Positions 14,382 through 23,104 are shown, numbered from the stretch's first letter. The stretch is DNA of 54,980 nt from an uncultured Prevotellaceae bacterium (GCA_902770845.1 CACXUV010000023.1:1-54980); one strand, 5' to 3'. The notes: generated by a model not told the origin, from the letters alone. A program made the numbers and translations.

Positions 14382-15950
14382 TCAGAAATGCTCAATGCGG
14401 CAACTGTGCTGCTTGCTGTTGCGGTCGTAGCTGATGCCCACAAGCAGCAGGTTGCCGGTGTATTGCTGAATCTTGGCGGGATACTGCTTGCGGTGAATTT
14501 GGTCGATGGCAGCATCGGCATCCTTGTTGCACTTCAGTTCGAGCACAATGGCAGGCAAGTCCACGTTTTTGCGGGGAATCAGCACCATGTCGGCAAATCC
14601 TTTGCCGCTGGCCAGTTCGCGGTGCATCACATAGTTGTTGCGGGCGTAGTAGTAGGCAATGCTGAGCACGCAGGCCAAGGAGTTTTCGTTGTTGTAGCTA
14701 AGAATGCTGGTGCTCTCGTCGTGCACGGCTTCAACGGCCTGCACCACGGCCTGCTCGTCGCCTTCCAGCGTGGCCTGCAGCAACTGCTCCGATGCCGCCA
14801 GTGCGTCGACCACAGGCTTCCAGTTGTTGGCCTTGACGGCGTTGACCATCTCGCCGGCCACCTCGCGGTTGGGAATGTAGCACTCGTCCTTGCGCCAGTC
14901 GTACGACAGGTAGCCCAGGTGTATGAGCACCGTCAGCACATCGTCCTTGCTGCGTATGTCGAACATGTCGTTGCCAAATCCTGTGGGGTCCACCTTGCAG
15001 CGGCCACCGGCCAGCATGCGTATGATGTCGTCCTTCAGTCCCTCATAGTTCATCTTGATGTAGTTGGCTACGGCCTCGAAGGCGCCCGTCGATGCCCAGT
15101 AGCTGCGACAGCGCCCGCTGCTTGTTGCCATCATCACGCTGTTGGGGTTGAACATGGAGGTTTCGTCGCCAATCTGGTAGCCATCGTACCACTTTTCCAG
15201 TTCGGCATAGTCCATGCCGTGTTCTGTGGCCAATGCCTGCACATCGTTCTTGGTGAATCCGAAATACGGGCCCATGTTCATGGGCTCCACCATGGAGTAT
15301 TCCACAAAATTGTTCAGTGCCGACTGCGTGTTGTATTTCTTGATGGGCAGGATGCCTGTCATATAGACACCGGCAAAGACTGTTGCCGACAGTCCTCCCT
15401 TGAACATTCGGCGCAGCCAGTTCACGAAGTGGTCCATGGCTTGCGTGTCCGACGAGTATTCGCGGCAGATGGAGTCCCACTCGTCGATGATGAAGATGAA
15501 CTGCTGTTGCTTGGCAGCCACAATGCGGAAGAGGTAGTCCATCAGGTCGTCGCCATCCTTCTGCTCAACGTCTGGATAGGCCATGTTGACGTCTTCCCTC
15601 AGTCTTGTGTCCATTTCGCTGACGATGTCTTTGTTTTCGAAGCGCGTCACGAAATCGGAAATGTCGAGGAAAATGACGGGGTACTTGTTCAGGTGCTTCT
15701 CGAACGACGGGTCGCTGGCTATTTCCAGGCCGGCAAACAGTTGCCGTGAGTTGCACGACTGGTCGTAGTAGGCGCAGAGCATCTTGGCCGCCATTGTCTT
15801 GCCGAAACGGCGGCTTCGGGTGACGCAGCCGTAGCGGCGTTCGGTGAAAAGTGTCCTGTTGACAAGGCGAATTAGTCCCGACTTGTCAATGTACTCACCG
15901 TTGAGCGCTGACTGAAAGCCGGCGTTCCCGATGTTGATAAATGCTCCCAT
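14382..15950 (-). CDS. AAA-ATPase-like protein with C-terminal PD-(D/E)XK nuclease-like domain
   Basis: A 522-residue protein of the family abundant in Bacteroidetes and Clostridia that joins an AAA-ATPase-like domain (PF09820 type) to a PDDEXK_9 domain. Seen: 'YIDKSGLIRLVNRTL', a degenerate Walker A 'TRSRRFGKTMAAKML' (about residue 45), Walker B 'FIFIIDEWDSICR' (about 150-162), and near the end the nuclease-like 'GKGFADMVLIPRK...AIVLELK'. Members are often present in many copies per genome, and their role (transposon-linked or toxin-like) is unproven. It lies between the SRPBCC gene and argH on the same strand, with a 22-bp gap upstream, so it shares their transcript. All domain motifs look intact. 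Confidence 0.85.
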   Translation of the reverse strand: MGAFINIGNAGFQSALNGEYIDKSGLIRLVNRTLFTERRYGCVTRSRRFGKTMAAKMLCAYYDQSCNSRQLFAGLEIASDPSFEKHLNKYPVIFLDISDFVTRFENKDIVSEMDTRLREDVNMAYPDVEQKDGDDLMDYLFRIVAAKQQQFIFIIDEWDSICREYSSDTQAMDHFVNWLRRMFKGGLSATVFAGVYMTGILPIKKYNTQSALNNFVEYSMVEPMNMGPYFGFTKNDVQALATEHGMDYAELEKWYDGYQIGDETSMFNPNSVMMATSSGRCRSYWASTGAFEAVANYIKMNYEGLKDDIIRMLAGGRCKVDPTGFGNDMFDIRSKDDVLTVLIHLGYLSYDWRKDECYIPNREVAGEMVNAVKANNWKPVVDALAASEQLLQATLEGDEQAVVQAVEAVHDESTSILSYNNENSLACVLSIAYYYARNNYVMHRELASGKGFADMVLIPRKNVDLPAIVLELKCNKDADAAIDQIHRKQYPAKIQQYTGNLLLVGISYDRNSKQHSCRIEHF

Positions 15951-15972
15951 GTGGCTGTGGCGTTTGGGGTGA

Positions 15973-16386
15973 TTACACGTAGGGTATCATGGCCAGTGCG
16001 TCGGCAATCTTCTCCACTCCGTCTTGCAGCGGACCGCTCACCATGCCCTTGAGCATGAAGGGAATGTCGGCCTTCACCGTGACCTTCATCTTCGACGATT
16101 CGGCCGTTACGGGCAGCACCTGAATCCACAGGTTGAAGGGCATGGGGCTCTGTGTGGTCTCGAACTTCACACACTTGGGCTCTTCGCGCTCAATGATGCG
16201 GAGCGTGATTTGGCCAACAGGGTCGACCGATACCGACACGCTGTCTTCGTCGAACGAAAAGTCCTTCAGCTTGTCTTCGGGCACGCGGTCGCGCACTCGT
16301 TCCAGATTGCGCAGGTCGCTGATGTTGCGATACACCGCCTCTTGCGAGTACGGCACTTGCTTGATGCTACTTTCAAATTTTGTCAT
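15973..16386 (-). CDS. SRPBCC-fold protein (START/Bet v1-like)
   Basis: The start at 16386 (MTKFESSIKQVPYSQEAVY) gives 137 residues; an upstream in-frame extension would overlap pyrE and is very basic. The pattern of a short strand, two short helices ('SQEAVYRNISDLRNLERV'), a run of beta strands and a long C-terminal helix ('LQDGVEKIADALAMIP') is that of the SRPBCC helix-grip fold, which encloses a hydrophobic ligand cavity. The ligand is unknown. In Bacteroidales I recall the gene commonly following pyrE, as here (gap 44 bp), so the pair is probably co-transcribed. Confidence 0.8.
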   Translation of the reverse strand: MTKFESSIKQVPYSQEAVYRNISDLRNLERVRDRVPEDKLKDFSFDEDSVSVSVDPVGQITLRIIEREEPKCVKFETTQSPMPFNLWIQVLPVTAESSKMKVTVKADIPFMLKGMVSGPLQDGVEKIADALAMIPYV

Positions 16387-16430
16387 TTTTCTTTCTTCTT
16401 GGCGTTTTTGGGGCTTTCTTTGCTCCCTCT

Positions 16431-17072
16431 TTACTTCTGGGGGCCTGTCCACTCGGCCGGGTTCTTCCTCCACTGGGCCAGCACGGCTTTGTCTTCTTCC
16501 TTGATGTAGCCCGTTTCGGCTGCTTGTTCCAGCACGGCATCGTAGTTGCTCAGCGTGACGAGGCGCACACCGGCCTCGCGGAAAGCCTCTTCGGCCACGG
16601 GGAAGCCGTAGGTGAACGATGCCACCATGCCCACCACTTCGACGCCATACTGGCGCAGGGCGGCCACGGCCTTCAGCGACGAGCCACCCGTGGAGATGAG
16701 GTCTTCAACCACCACCACCTTGGCTCCCTGGGGCAGGAAGCCTTCCACCTGGTTGCCCATGCCATGATCCTTTGGCTTGGGGCGCACGTAGGCGTAGGGC
16801 ATGCCCAGCTCGTCGGCCACCAGCGCACCCTGGGCAATGGCTCCCGTGGCCACGCCTGCCACGGCCTGGGCCTCGGGAAACTCTGCCTGTATGAGGTGGC
16901 ACAGCTCCAGTTTCACGAAAGAGCGCACGTCGGGAAACGACAGCGTCTTGCGATTGTCGGTGTAAATGGGCGACTTCCATCCCGATGCCCACGTAAAGGG
17001 CTCGTTGGGTTGCAGCTTGATGGCCTTCACATCCATCAGTTTCTGCGCAAAAATCTTCTTGATATCGTTCAT
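16431..17072 (-). CDS. pyrE: Orotate phosphoribosyltransferase
   Basis: A 213-residue cytoplasmic enzyme that joins orotate and PRPP to give OMP in pyrimidine synthesis. The PRPP-binding motif 'VVVVEDLISTGGSS' is clear, and 'FTWASGWKSPIYTDNRKTLS' near the N terminus is the OPRT signature. The length is normal. It heads a minus-strand run (SRPBCC, AAA/nuclease-like, argH, lipoprotein) and has a good promoter hexad 24 bp upstream of its start (17096-17103). Confidence 0.95.
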   Translation of the reverse strand: MNDIKKIFAQKLMDVKAIKLQPNEPFTWASGWKSPIYTDNRKTLSFPDVRSFVKLELCHLIQAEFPEAQAVAGVATGAIAQGALVADELGMPYAYVRPKPKDHGMGNQVEGFLPQGAKVVVVEDLISTGGSSLKAVAALRQYGVEVVGMVASFTYGFPVAEEAFREAGVRLVTLSNYDAVLEQAAETGYIKEEDKAVLAQWRKNPAEWTGPQK

Positions 17073-17095
17073 GTTCTTTGCGATTAAATGTTGTG

Positions 17096-17103
17096 CAAAG
17101 ATA
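17096..17103 (-). promoter_or_regulatory. -7 promoter element of pyrE (TATCTTTG)
   Basis: TAnnTTTG on the minus strand, 23 bases before the pyrE ATG; probably drives the pyrE to argH transcript. Confidence 0.6.
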
Positions 17104-17160
17104 CGAAAGAGTTAGGAGTTTGGCCCCGTTTAGGTCTACTACTTAATCATTTTTAACGTC

Positions 17161-17182
17161 AATGGGGGCCCCGTTGGGTTGT
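17161..17182. repeat. Solitary 22-bp repeat unit
   Basis: AATGGGGGCCCCGTTG at 17161-17176 has the same self-complementary core as the units of arrays A, B and C. It stands alone between the pyrE promoter and the comF stop, showing that single copies also exist. Confidence 0.6.
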
Positions 17183-17217
17183 GGGACTGCTGTTGCGGCC
17201 TTTCCGGGGCCTTTGGC

Positions 17218-17916
17218 TCACGTCTTGGTGAAGCCCAGCGACAGGGCGCTCAGGCGCACGCCCGGGGCCTGGCTGAGCAGTCGGCCGCAGGCACTCATGG
17301 TGCTGCCCGTGGTCACCACATCGTCCACGATGAGCAGGTGGCGGTGGGCTGTCTGGCTGGCATCGGCCAGGCAGAAGCTGCTCTCGGCGTTGGCGTGCCG
17401 CTCGAACTGGCTCAGGCGCGTCTGACTGACGGCTCCGTCTTTTCGCACCAACACCTTATTATATATTGGAAGGCCTGTTTGCTGGGCAATGCCCTGGGCA
17501 ATGGCTTCGCTCTGGTTGTAGCCGCGCTGGCGCCTGTGGTTGCGGCTGATGGGCACGGGCACCAGTGCGTCGATGCCCTGAAAGAAGCCCGTTGGCAGCA
17601 GGTCGCGGGCCATGATGCTGCCCAGCTGCACGCCCACCTCGGGGCGGTTGCGATATTTCAGGCTGTAGATGAGTTCGGCTTGTTCCGATTTGGGTTCGTA
17701 GAAGAACAATGCCGTGGCCCGTTCTATGGGAAACTGGCCCCAGAACAGGCGCGCCATGGGGTTGCTGGCGGGATGGGCCGAAAAGTGGGTGAACGGCATG
17801 TGCAGCCAGCAACGGCTGCACAGCACCGACTGTTCGGCCGAGAGCCGCGTGCCGCACACCACGCAGAGGCGTGGCGAGATGAGGTCGAGCAGTTTAGTCC
17901 AGAAACTCGTCTTCAT
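17218..17916 (-). CDS. comF: ComF family phosphoribosyltransferase-like protein
   Basis: A 232-residue protein with the ComF layout: N-terminal zinc-binding double knuckle 'CVVCGTRL...LCSRCW', a central helical part, and a C-terminal phosphoribosyltransferase fold with 'LLIVDDVVTTGSTMSA'. ComF proteins are needed for DNA uptake in competent bacteria, probably on the cytoplasmic side of the uptake machinery. Its start lies inside the 3' end of recX (23-bp overlap), so the two are translationally coupled. With prmC upstream this is a three-gene minus-strand operon. The window also holds comM, another transformation-linked gene. Confidence 0.9.
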   Translation of the reverse strand: MKTSFWTKLLDLISPRLCVVCGTRLSAEQSVLCSRCWLHMPFTHFSAHPASNPMARLFWGQFPIERATALFFYEPKSEQAELIYSLKYRNRPEVGVQLGSIMARDLLPTGFFQGIDALVPVPISRNHRRQRGYNQSEAIAQGIAQQTGLPIYNKVLVRKDGAVSQTRLSQFERHANAESSFCLADASQTAHRHLLIVDDVVTTGSTMSACGRLLSQAPGVRLSALSLGFTKT

Positions 17917-18379
17917 CGCTCACGTCAAGGCATTGGCGAATGATGTTCATCGTGAAGCCACGGCCCATGGCCCATTTCATGAGCTTCATGTTCAGTTCGT
18001 AGCTGCTCCTGGCCGTGGTGCTTCGGCGCTTCTGCTTCAGCATGGGGCGCAGGATGGCCACGTAGGCGTCGTTGTCGATGGCGTCGAGCGCCTCGCGGGC
18101 AATGCCTTCGTCGATGTGTTTCAGCCAAAGGGCCTGCTCAATCTTGCGACGCCCCCAGTGGTTATACTCCAGCTTGTCGCGCACAAAGGCGCGGCAGAAG
18201 CGCTCGTCGTCGACGAACCGCTCGCTCACCAGGTGCTCCATCACGCGGGCCTGGGCCGCAGGGTCTACGCCCCACTGGCGCATCTTCTCCAGCAAGTCGT
18301 GCTGACAGTGCTCGCCACGGGCGCACAGGGCGGCCAGCTTCTGGTAGGCCAGCTGTTCGGTAGTTTCTTTCAGTGCCAT
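17894..18379 (-). CDS. recX: Regulatory protein RecX
   Basis: A 161-residue all-helical protein with the RecX three-helix repeats: 'YQKLAALCARGEHCQHDLLEKMRQWG', 'MEHLVSERFVDDERFCRAFVRDKLEYNHWGRRKIEQAL' and a third less conserved repeat. RecX binds RecA filaments and limits their activity. Both ends overlap neighbours: the start overlaps the prmC stop by 10 bp and the end overlaps comF by 23 bp. This tight packing implies one transcript prmC-recX-comF. No recA lies nearby. Confidence 0.9.
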   Translation of the reverse strand: MALKETTEQLAYQKLAALCARGEHCQHDLLEKMRQWGVDPAAQARVMEHLVSERFVDDERFCRAFVRDKLEYNHWGRRKIEQALWLKHIDEGIAREALDAIDNDAYVAILRPMLKQKRRSTTARSSYELNMKLMKWAMGRGFTMNIIRQCLDVSDEDEFLD

Positions 18380-19221
18380 GTTGCTTTCATGAATCGGTTC
18401 TTGCCAAACTGGTCTTCCTTCACGGTAATGTCGTCGAAGCCCAGCCCCAGGAGTATGTCTTCGATGTGCTCGTCGAAGCGCGGGTTGATTTCAAAATACA
18501 GTCGGCCACCCTCCTTCAGGGCCGACTGGGCATAGTTGCTGATTTGCAGATAGAACATCACGGGGTCGTCGTCGGGCACGAAGAGTGCCGTTTCGGGCTC
18601 GTAGTCCAGCACCCACGGCTCCATTTCGCTGGCTTCGCTCTCGCAGACGTAGGGCGGATTGCTCACCACCACGTCCCACAGGCCGAAGTCGGTGTAGGGC
18701 TGGCGCATCATGTCGCGTTGCTCGAAACACACGTTGGTGCCCGTTCGGTTGGCGTTCTCCTTTGCCACGGCCAGTGCGCCTGGCGAAATGTCCCAGCCCG
18801 TGACCCTGGCATGGGGCCACTGGGCGGCCAGCGTGCAGGCAATGCAGCCGCTGCCCGTGCCAATGTCGAGAATGGTGAAGGGAGAAAGATGGGGGACAAG
18901 GGGGGCAAGGTCGGCTGTGATCCACTGGCACAGCTCGTAGGTCTCGGGCCGTGGAATGAGCACGTCGGGCGTCACGCGCAGCGTGCTGGGGCCAAAGTCG
19001 GCCACGCCCAGCACGTATTGCACGGGCTCGCCTTGCAGCAGTCTATGCTGAATTTTCTGCAGTTCTGCTTGTTCCTTTGCAGATAATTGTGTAACTTTGC
19101 CGCACAGAACATCGGCAAGCGACAGGCCGAAACCCACCTCGAGCACCATGCGGGCCACGGCGCGAGCCTCGCCTGCATCATAGACACGCGTGAGGGGGTG
19201 CCATAGTTCTTCGTAGTTCAT
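18370..19221 (-). CDS. prmC: Release factor glutamine N5-methyltransferase
   Basis: The start at 19221 (MNYEELWHPLTRVYDAGEAR) gives 283 residues; the frame stays open further upstream only because it runs antisense to ribD. The N-terminal helical domain is followed by a SAM-binding Rossmann fold with 'ILDIGTGSGCIA' and the hallmark 'VVSNPPYV' (NPPY), which methylates the Gln of the GGQ loop in release factors RF1/RF2. The start is close to ideal: the -7 hexad at 19230-19237 ends eight bases before the ATG, so the mRNA may have almost no leader. It is the first gene of the prmC-recX-comF operon and is divergent from ribD with only about 30 bp between start codons. Confidence 0.95.
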   Translation of the reverse strand: MNYEELWHPLTRVYDAGEARAVARMVLEVGFGLSLADVLCGKVTQLSAKEQAELQKIQHRLLQGEPVQYVLGVADFGPSTLRVTPDVLIPRPETYELCQWITADLAPLVPHLSPFTILDIGTGSGCIACTLAAQWPHARVTGWDISPGALAVAKENANRTGTNVCFEQRDMMRQPYTDFGLWDVVVSNPPYVCESEASEMEPWVLDYEPETALFVPDDDPVMFYLQISNYAQSALKEGGRLYFEINPRFDEHIEDILLGLGFDDITVKEDQFGKNRFMKATWH

Positions 19222-19229
19222 AACATTTG

Positions 19230-19237
19230 CAAAAGTA
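19230..19237 (-). promoter_or_regulatory. -7 promoter element of prmC (TACTTTTG)
   Basis: TAnnTTTG on the minus strand, eight bases before the prmC ATG. The ribD promoter must overlap it, since the two starts are only about 30 bp apart. Confidence 0.6.
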
Positions 19238-19251
19238 ATAAAAAGGTGCCA

Positions 19252-20184
19252 ATGAACCAAACATCTGACGACGAAAAATACATGCGGCGCTGCTTGCAGC
19301 TGGCACGCGGCGGAATGCAGAACGCGCGGCCCAACCCCATGGTGGGGGCGGTGATTGTGGCACAAGGCCGCGTGATTGGCGAAGGCTACCACGTGCGCTG
19401 TGGTGAGGGCCATGCCGAGGTGAATGCCTTTGCTTCGGTGAAGGCAGCCGACGAGGCGCTGCTGGCAGAGAGCACCATCTACGTGAGTCTGGAGCCTTGT
19501 TCGCACTATGGAAAGACACCCCCTTGTGCCGACCTTATTATTAAAAAAGGTGTGCGCAGGGTGGTCGTGGGCTGCATAGACGAGTTTGCTCAGGTGCAGG
19601 GACGTGGCATCAGGAAACTGCAGGAGGCAGGAATCGACGTCAGGGTGGGGGTGCTCGAAGCGGAATGCAGGGAGCTGAACCGCCGTTTCATGACCTATCA
19701 TAGGCTGCAGCGCCCCTACATCATTCTGAAATGGGCGCAGACGGCCAATGGATTTATTGACAACCAAGGGCAGGCGCTGGCCATATCGACGCCCTTCACC
19801 CAGATGCTTTCGCACAAGCTGCGCGCTGAAGAGGATGCCATCCTGGTGGGGCGTGTGACCAATGAGCGTGAGCACCCGCTGCTGAGCGTGCGCGAGTGGT
19901 GGGGACCCAACCCCAAGCGGCTGGTGGTAGACCGCCAGCATCCACTCCGGCTGCAGACGCTGCACGCCCACCACATTCAGTCGCTCATTGTGGAGGGGGG
20001 CGCCAAGACGCTGCAGTCGTTCCTGGAGCAGGACCTGTGGGACGAGATTCGCGTGGAGACGGCCCTGCTGAAGACGGTGGCCGGCGGCACGCCTGCTCCG
20101 CAGTTGCCTGCCCATGTGCGGGTGGCCAGTTCGGCTCTCTATGACCATAACCAAATAACAGTTTACCATAAAGAAAAGCTATGA
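19252..20184 (+). CDS. ribD: Riboflavin biosynthesis protein RibD, with a shortened reductase domain
   Basis: Bifunctional pyrimidine deaminase/reductase of riboflavin synthesis. The deaminase half has the zinc and catalytic motifs 'GHAEVNAFA' and 'EPCSHYGKTPPCADLI'. The reductase half begins 'RPYIILKWAQTANGFI' and has the NADPH/substrate motif 'LIVEGGAKTLQSFL'. ATG at 19252 gives 310 residues; a GTG two codons earlier (19246) is possible. RibD is usually about 340-370 residues. Here the linker between 'VVDRQHPLRLQTL' and 'HHIQSLIVEGG' looks about 30-50 residues short, so part of the reductase fold may be missing. The stop overlaps the next start (ATGA at 20181-20184), coupling it to a secreted glycosidase, an odd pairing. 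Confidence 0.9.
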   Translation: MNQTSDDEKYMRRCLQLARGGMQNARPNPMVGAVIVAQGRVIGEGYHVRCGEGHAEVNAFASVKAADEALLAESTIYVSLEPCSHYGKTPPCADLIIKKGVRRVVVGCIDEFAQVQGRGIRKLQEAGIDVRVGVLEAECRELNRRFMTYHRLQRPYIILKWAQTANGFIDNQGQALAISTPFTQMLSHKLRAEEDAILVGRVTNEREHPLLSVREWWGPNPKRLVVDRQHPLRLQTLHAHHIQSLIVEGGAKTLQSFLEQDLWDEIRVETALLKTVAGGTPAPQLPAHVRVASSALYDHNQITVYHKEKL

Positions 20185-23015
20185 AGCAGTTTTTTGTCTG
20201 GGTGGTGCTCGCCTTGTTGCAGCCTGCCTTGCTGCAGGCACAGCCAGCCAGCCGTGCCTACACGCCATCGGCTGTGAGTGGCCCGGCATGGAACGCGCCG
20301 GGCAATGCCAACCCCATCGTTCCGGGCTATTTTGCCGATCCCACCATTCGCCGCTTTGGCGACACCTACTATCTTTATGCCACCACCGACGGCACGGGTA
20401 ACGGCTACGGACCTGCCCAGGTGTGGGTGAGCAAGGACTTCGTGAACTGGAAGAACGTGGTGATGAACTGGCCAACCACGGAAGTGGTGTGGGCCCCCGA
20501 TGTGGTGCAGCAGTCCGACGGCACTTTCCGCTACTATTACTGTGAGCCCTGCAACGTGCTTGTGGGCGAGAGCGCATCGCCCCTGGGCCCGTGGAAAAAC
20601 ATCCTGGGGCGCGATGATGCCGTGATGGTGCCCGACCGCTATGTTCACAATGCCATTACGCTCGACCCACAGCTGTTTCGCGACGACGACGGGGCGGAGT
20701 ATCTTTACTTCACCACCTGGGGCATCTACGATGGCTTTGGCTGCGGAGTGGCCAAGCTGTCGCCGGGGGCTCATGGTCTTTCGGGGGGTGGCGATGCGCG
20801 GCGTTGGCGCGAGGAACATCCGTTTGCCATTGCTGCCGACTCGTTCTTCTGTGAAAAAAGGCTCATTCCCAATACCGAACTGAAGGACATCTTCGAGGCT
20901 CCCTTTGTGTTCAAACGGGGCAGCATCTATTATTTCACCTACTCTTCCGGCTCCTGCCACGACGATACTTACCGCGTGCAGTATGCCACATCGACCACCG
21001 GACCCATGGGACCTTTCGTCTATCAGGGCGAACTGCTCACGACCAACGGCGATGAAACGGTGCACGGCCCTGGCCATCACAGCATCTTGGAGCAGGATGG
21101 GCACTACTACATGGTGTATCATCGCCACAACTTGCCGCGCAGTGTGCATGGCTTCAACCGCCAGGTGTGCATAGACGAGCTGAAGTTTGATGCCGATGGC
21201 CGCATTCTGCCTGTGGTGCCCACACACAATGCGCAGCTGGTGGAGATGTTTCGTGACAAGAAGCACAAGAACCTGGCCTATGGTGCCAAGGTCACGGCAT
21301 CGTCTTATTATGATGAGTGGTTCAAGCCTGAATATGCTGTCGACGACAACAATGCCACGCTTTGGAAGGCTCGCCACACCAACTGGTCGCTGCCTGACGG
21401 GCAGAACCATGGCGAGTGGTTGCAGATAGACCTGGGAAAGGTGCAGAAATTCAGCGAGGTGTGGACGCAGTTTGAATATGCCACCTTCTTCTACCAGTAC
21501 AAGATTGAGTGTTCTATGGATGGCGAACACTGGACGCTGTTTGCCGACCGCACGGCTAACACCATGCAGGGCTCGCCCATGATAGACCGTGGCAAAGGCA
21601 AGGCCCGCTTCCTGCGCATCACCATCAGCGACACGCAGAAGAACGGACACATGCCTGCTGTGTGGAACGTGAAGGTGTGGCAGAAGGCTCCCGAATTGCC
21701 AGTCGGCGATGTGGCGGGCAACGATGGCTATCCGGGCATGCACCAAAAGGATGTGGACAGCCGCGAGAGGGGACAGGCGTTGCAGGCACGGTTTGGCTTT
21801 GAGGCAGCCCGACTGGCCGATGGAAGAACGCTGCCTTTCGACCTGACTGAGATTCAGGGAACTGAGGGCGGCATGTCGTTCAAGGCCAACAAGCCTGTGC
21901 GCGTCAGGGTGAAAGACGGGCGATGGGCACTCTTCTTCAATGGCACGCAGTCGCTGGTGAGCAATGTGCCACTGCCGGCATGCTATCGTTACAACGCGCC
22001 TTATACCATTTCGGCGTGGGCCTTGTCCACTCAGGTGGGGCCTGTGTCAACGGTGGTCTCGCTGAGCAGTTCGCGGGCCGACTTGGCTACTACTGAGTTT
22101 AGGCTGGGCACCGACCGACAAGCGGGGCTGATGAGCCACAATGGTTCGTTTGAAAGTTTTGGCGCTGCACAGAGCGTGAAGAACTGTGAGGGCCAGTGGC
22201 ATCACTGGGTGGTGACGTTCGATGGCTGGAAGGAGAAGGTGTATCTTGACGGGAAACTGCTGCGCGAGCAAAACAATTTCCTGATGGTGCGTCCTGAAGG
22301 GCGCATCGTGATTGGTGCCGATGCTGCGGGAACCAACAATTTCAGGGGCTATCTGAGCGAGCTGAACGTGATGCCCATGGCTGCCGATGAACAGATGGTG
22401 GAAAAACTCTACGGCAAAGGGAAAGACGTGCGGCTGCCTTCGTTGGGCGACGACGATTTCGAAGAGTCGGACCCTGACAGCCGTTTCACGCTGTCGCCCA
22501 GCATGAAGCCGGTGTTTGAGAAGCGGGATGAGTTCACACTGCAGGCCACAACGCCACTTTTCAATGATGACCCGCTGAACAACGGTGCCTATATATATAA
22601 AGAGGTGGAAGGCGACTTCGTGGTCATGGTGCGACTTTCTGACATGGAGGGCGTTCAGTCTCGCTCGGTGACGGGCTATAACGAAGGTGGCTTGATTGTT
22701 GCCGACGGCGATACTTTTTATCAGCTTGGTGCCTTTCCGCTCTACAACTGCGGCAATATGTTCACCGTGCTGAGCGTCAGAGGACGTCCGCAGTATCCCA
22801 ACTCGAAGGGCTACGACTTTGACCCCATCATGCAGTTTGAGCGTCGTGGCACCAAACTCTTTGCCCGCACCAGCCGTGACGGCACCACATGGAGCAACAT
22901 GCCTGGTTCGCCTGTCGACGTGAACAGCGTGCGACTGGGCGTTGGGGCTTATCAGACCACCTACACAGAAAAACAGTCGTGGGTGAAACTGTCTGACTAC
23001 GTCATTTATCAGTAA
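20181..23015 (+). CDS. Secreted multidomain glycoside hydrolase family 43 protein
   Basis: A 944-residue protein with a signal peptide (cleavage after about A20). Domains in order: GH43 five-bladed propeller (about 42-350) with the three catalytic acids in 'FADPTIRRF' (D53), 'LDPQLF' (D162) and 'IFEAPFVF' (E239); a discoidin/F5-8C domain (about 355-510); a LamG/concanavalin-like domain (about 590-745, 'YTISAWALST', 'WHHWVVTFDGWKEKVYLDGKLL'); and a C-terminal beta-sandwich like that of GH43 beta-xylosidases (about 770-944). GH43 enzymes cut arabinan, xylan or galactan side chains. The extra lectin-like domains suggest surface binding to plant polysaccharide. It overlaps the ribD stop by 4 bp. 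A strong hairpin follows at 23048-23077. Confidence 0.9.
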   Translation: MKQFFVWVVLALLQPALLQAQPASRAYTPSAVSGPAWNAPGNANPIVPGYFADPTIRRFGDTYYLYATTDGTGNGYGPAQVWVSKDFVNWKNVVMNWPTTEVVWAPDVVQQSDGTFRYYYCEPCNVLVGESASPLGPWKNILGRDDAVMVPDRYVHNAITLDPQLFRDDDGAEYLYFTTWGIYDGFGCGVAKLSPGAHGLSGGGDARRWREEHPFAIAADSFFCEKRLIPNTELKDIFEAPFVFKRGSIYYFTYSSGSCHDDTYRVQYATSTTGPMGPFVYQGELLTTNGDETVHGPGHHSILEQDGHYYMVYHRHNLPRSVHGFNRQVCIDELKFDADGRILPVVPTHNAQLVEMFRDKKHKNLAYGAKVTASSYYDEWFKPEYAVDDNNATLWKARHTNWSLPDGQNHGEWLQIDLGKVQKFSEVWTQFEYATFFYQYKIECSMDGEHWTLFADRTANTMQGSPMIDRGKGKARFLRITISDTQKNGHMPAVWNVKVWQKAPELPVGDVAGNDGYPGMHQKDVDSRERGQALQARFGFEAARLADGRTLPFDLTEIQGTEGGMSFKANKPVRVRVKDGRWALFFNGTQSLVSNVPLPACYRYNAPYTISAWALSTQVGPVSTVVSLSSSRADLATTEFRLGTDRQAGLMSHNGSFESFGAAQSVKNCEGQWHHWVVTFDGWKEKVYLDGKLLREQNNFLMVRPEGRIVIGADAAGTNNFRGYLSELNVMPMAADEQMVEKLYGKGKDVRLPSLGDDDFEESDPDSRFTLSPSMKPVFEKRDEFTLQATTPLFNDDPLNNGAYIYKEVEGDFVVMVRLSDMEGVQSRSVTGYNEGGLIVADGDTFYQLGAFPLYNCGNMFTVLSVRGRPQYPNSKGYDFDPIMQFERRGTKLFARTSRDGTTWSNMPGSPVDVNSVRLGVGAYQTTYTEKQSWVKLSDYVIYQ

Positions 23016-23047
23016 GGATTGTTTGATTGCATGCAACAAAAAAAAGT

Positions 23048-23077
23048 AGAGGCTCCATTCGGATGAATGGGGCCTCT
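23048..23077 (-). terminator. Intrinsic terminator for the lipoprotein gene at 23105
   Basis: A 13-bp stem (AGAGGCTCCATTC / GAATGGGGCCTCT, one G-T pair) with loop GGAT. On the minus strand it is followed by a run of eight T, so it terminates the minus-strand lipoprotein gene. It may also stop the convergent GH43 transcript. Confidence 0.8.
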
Positions 23078-23104
23078 ATTGTGTTTGTGCCAGTGAGGGA
23101 AGCC

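Noticed and set aside
19222..20169. 599-residue version of the prmC protein
   Set aside because: The first 316 codons are antisense to ribD. The conserved PrmC N terminus begins at 19221.
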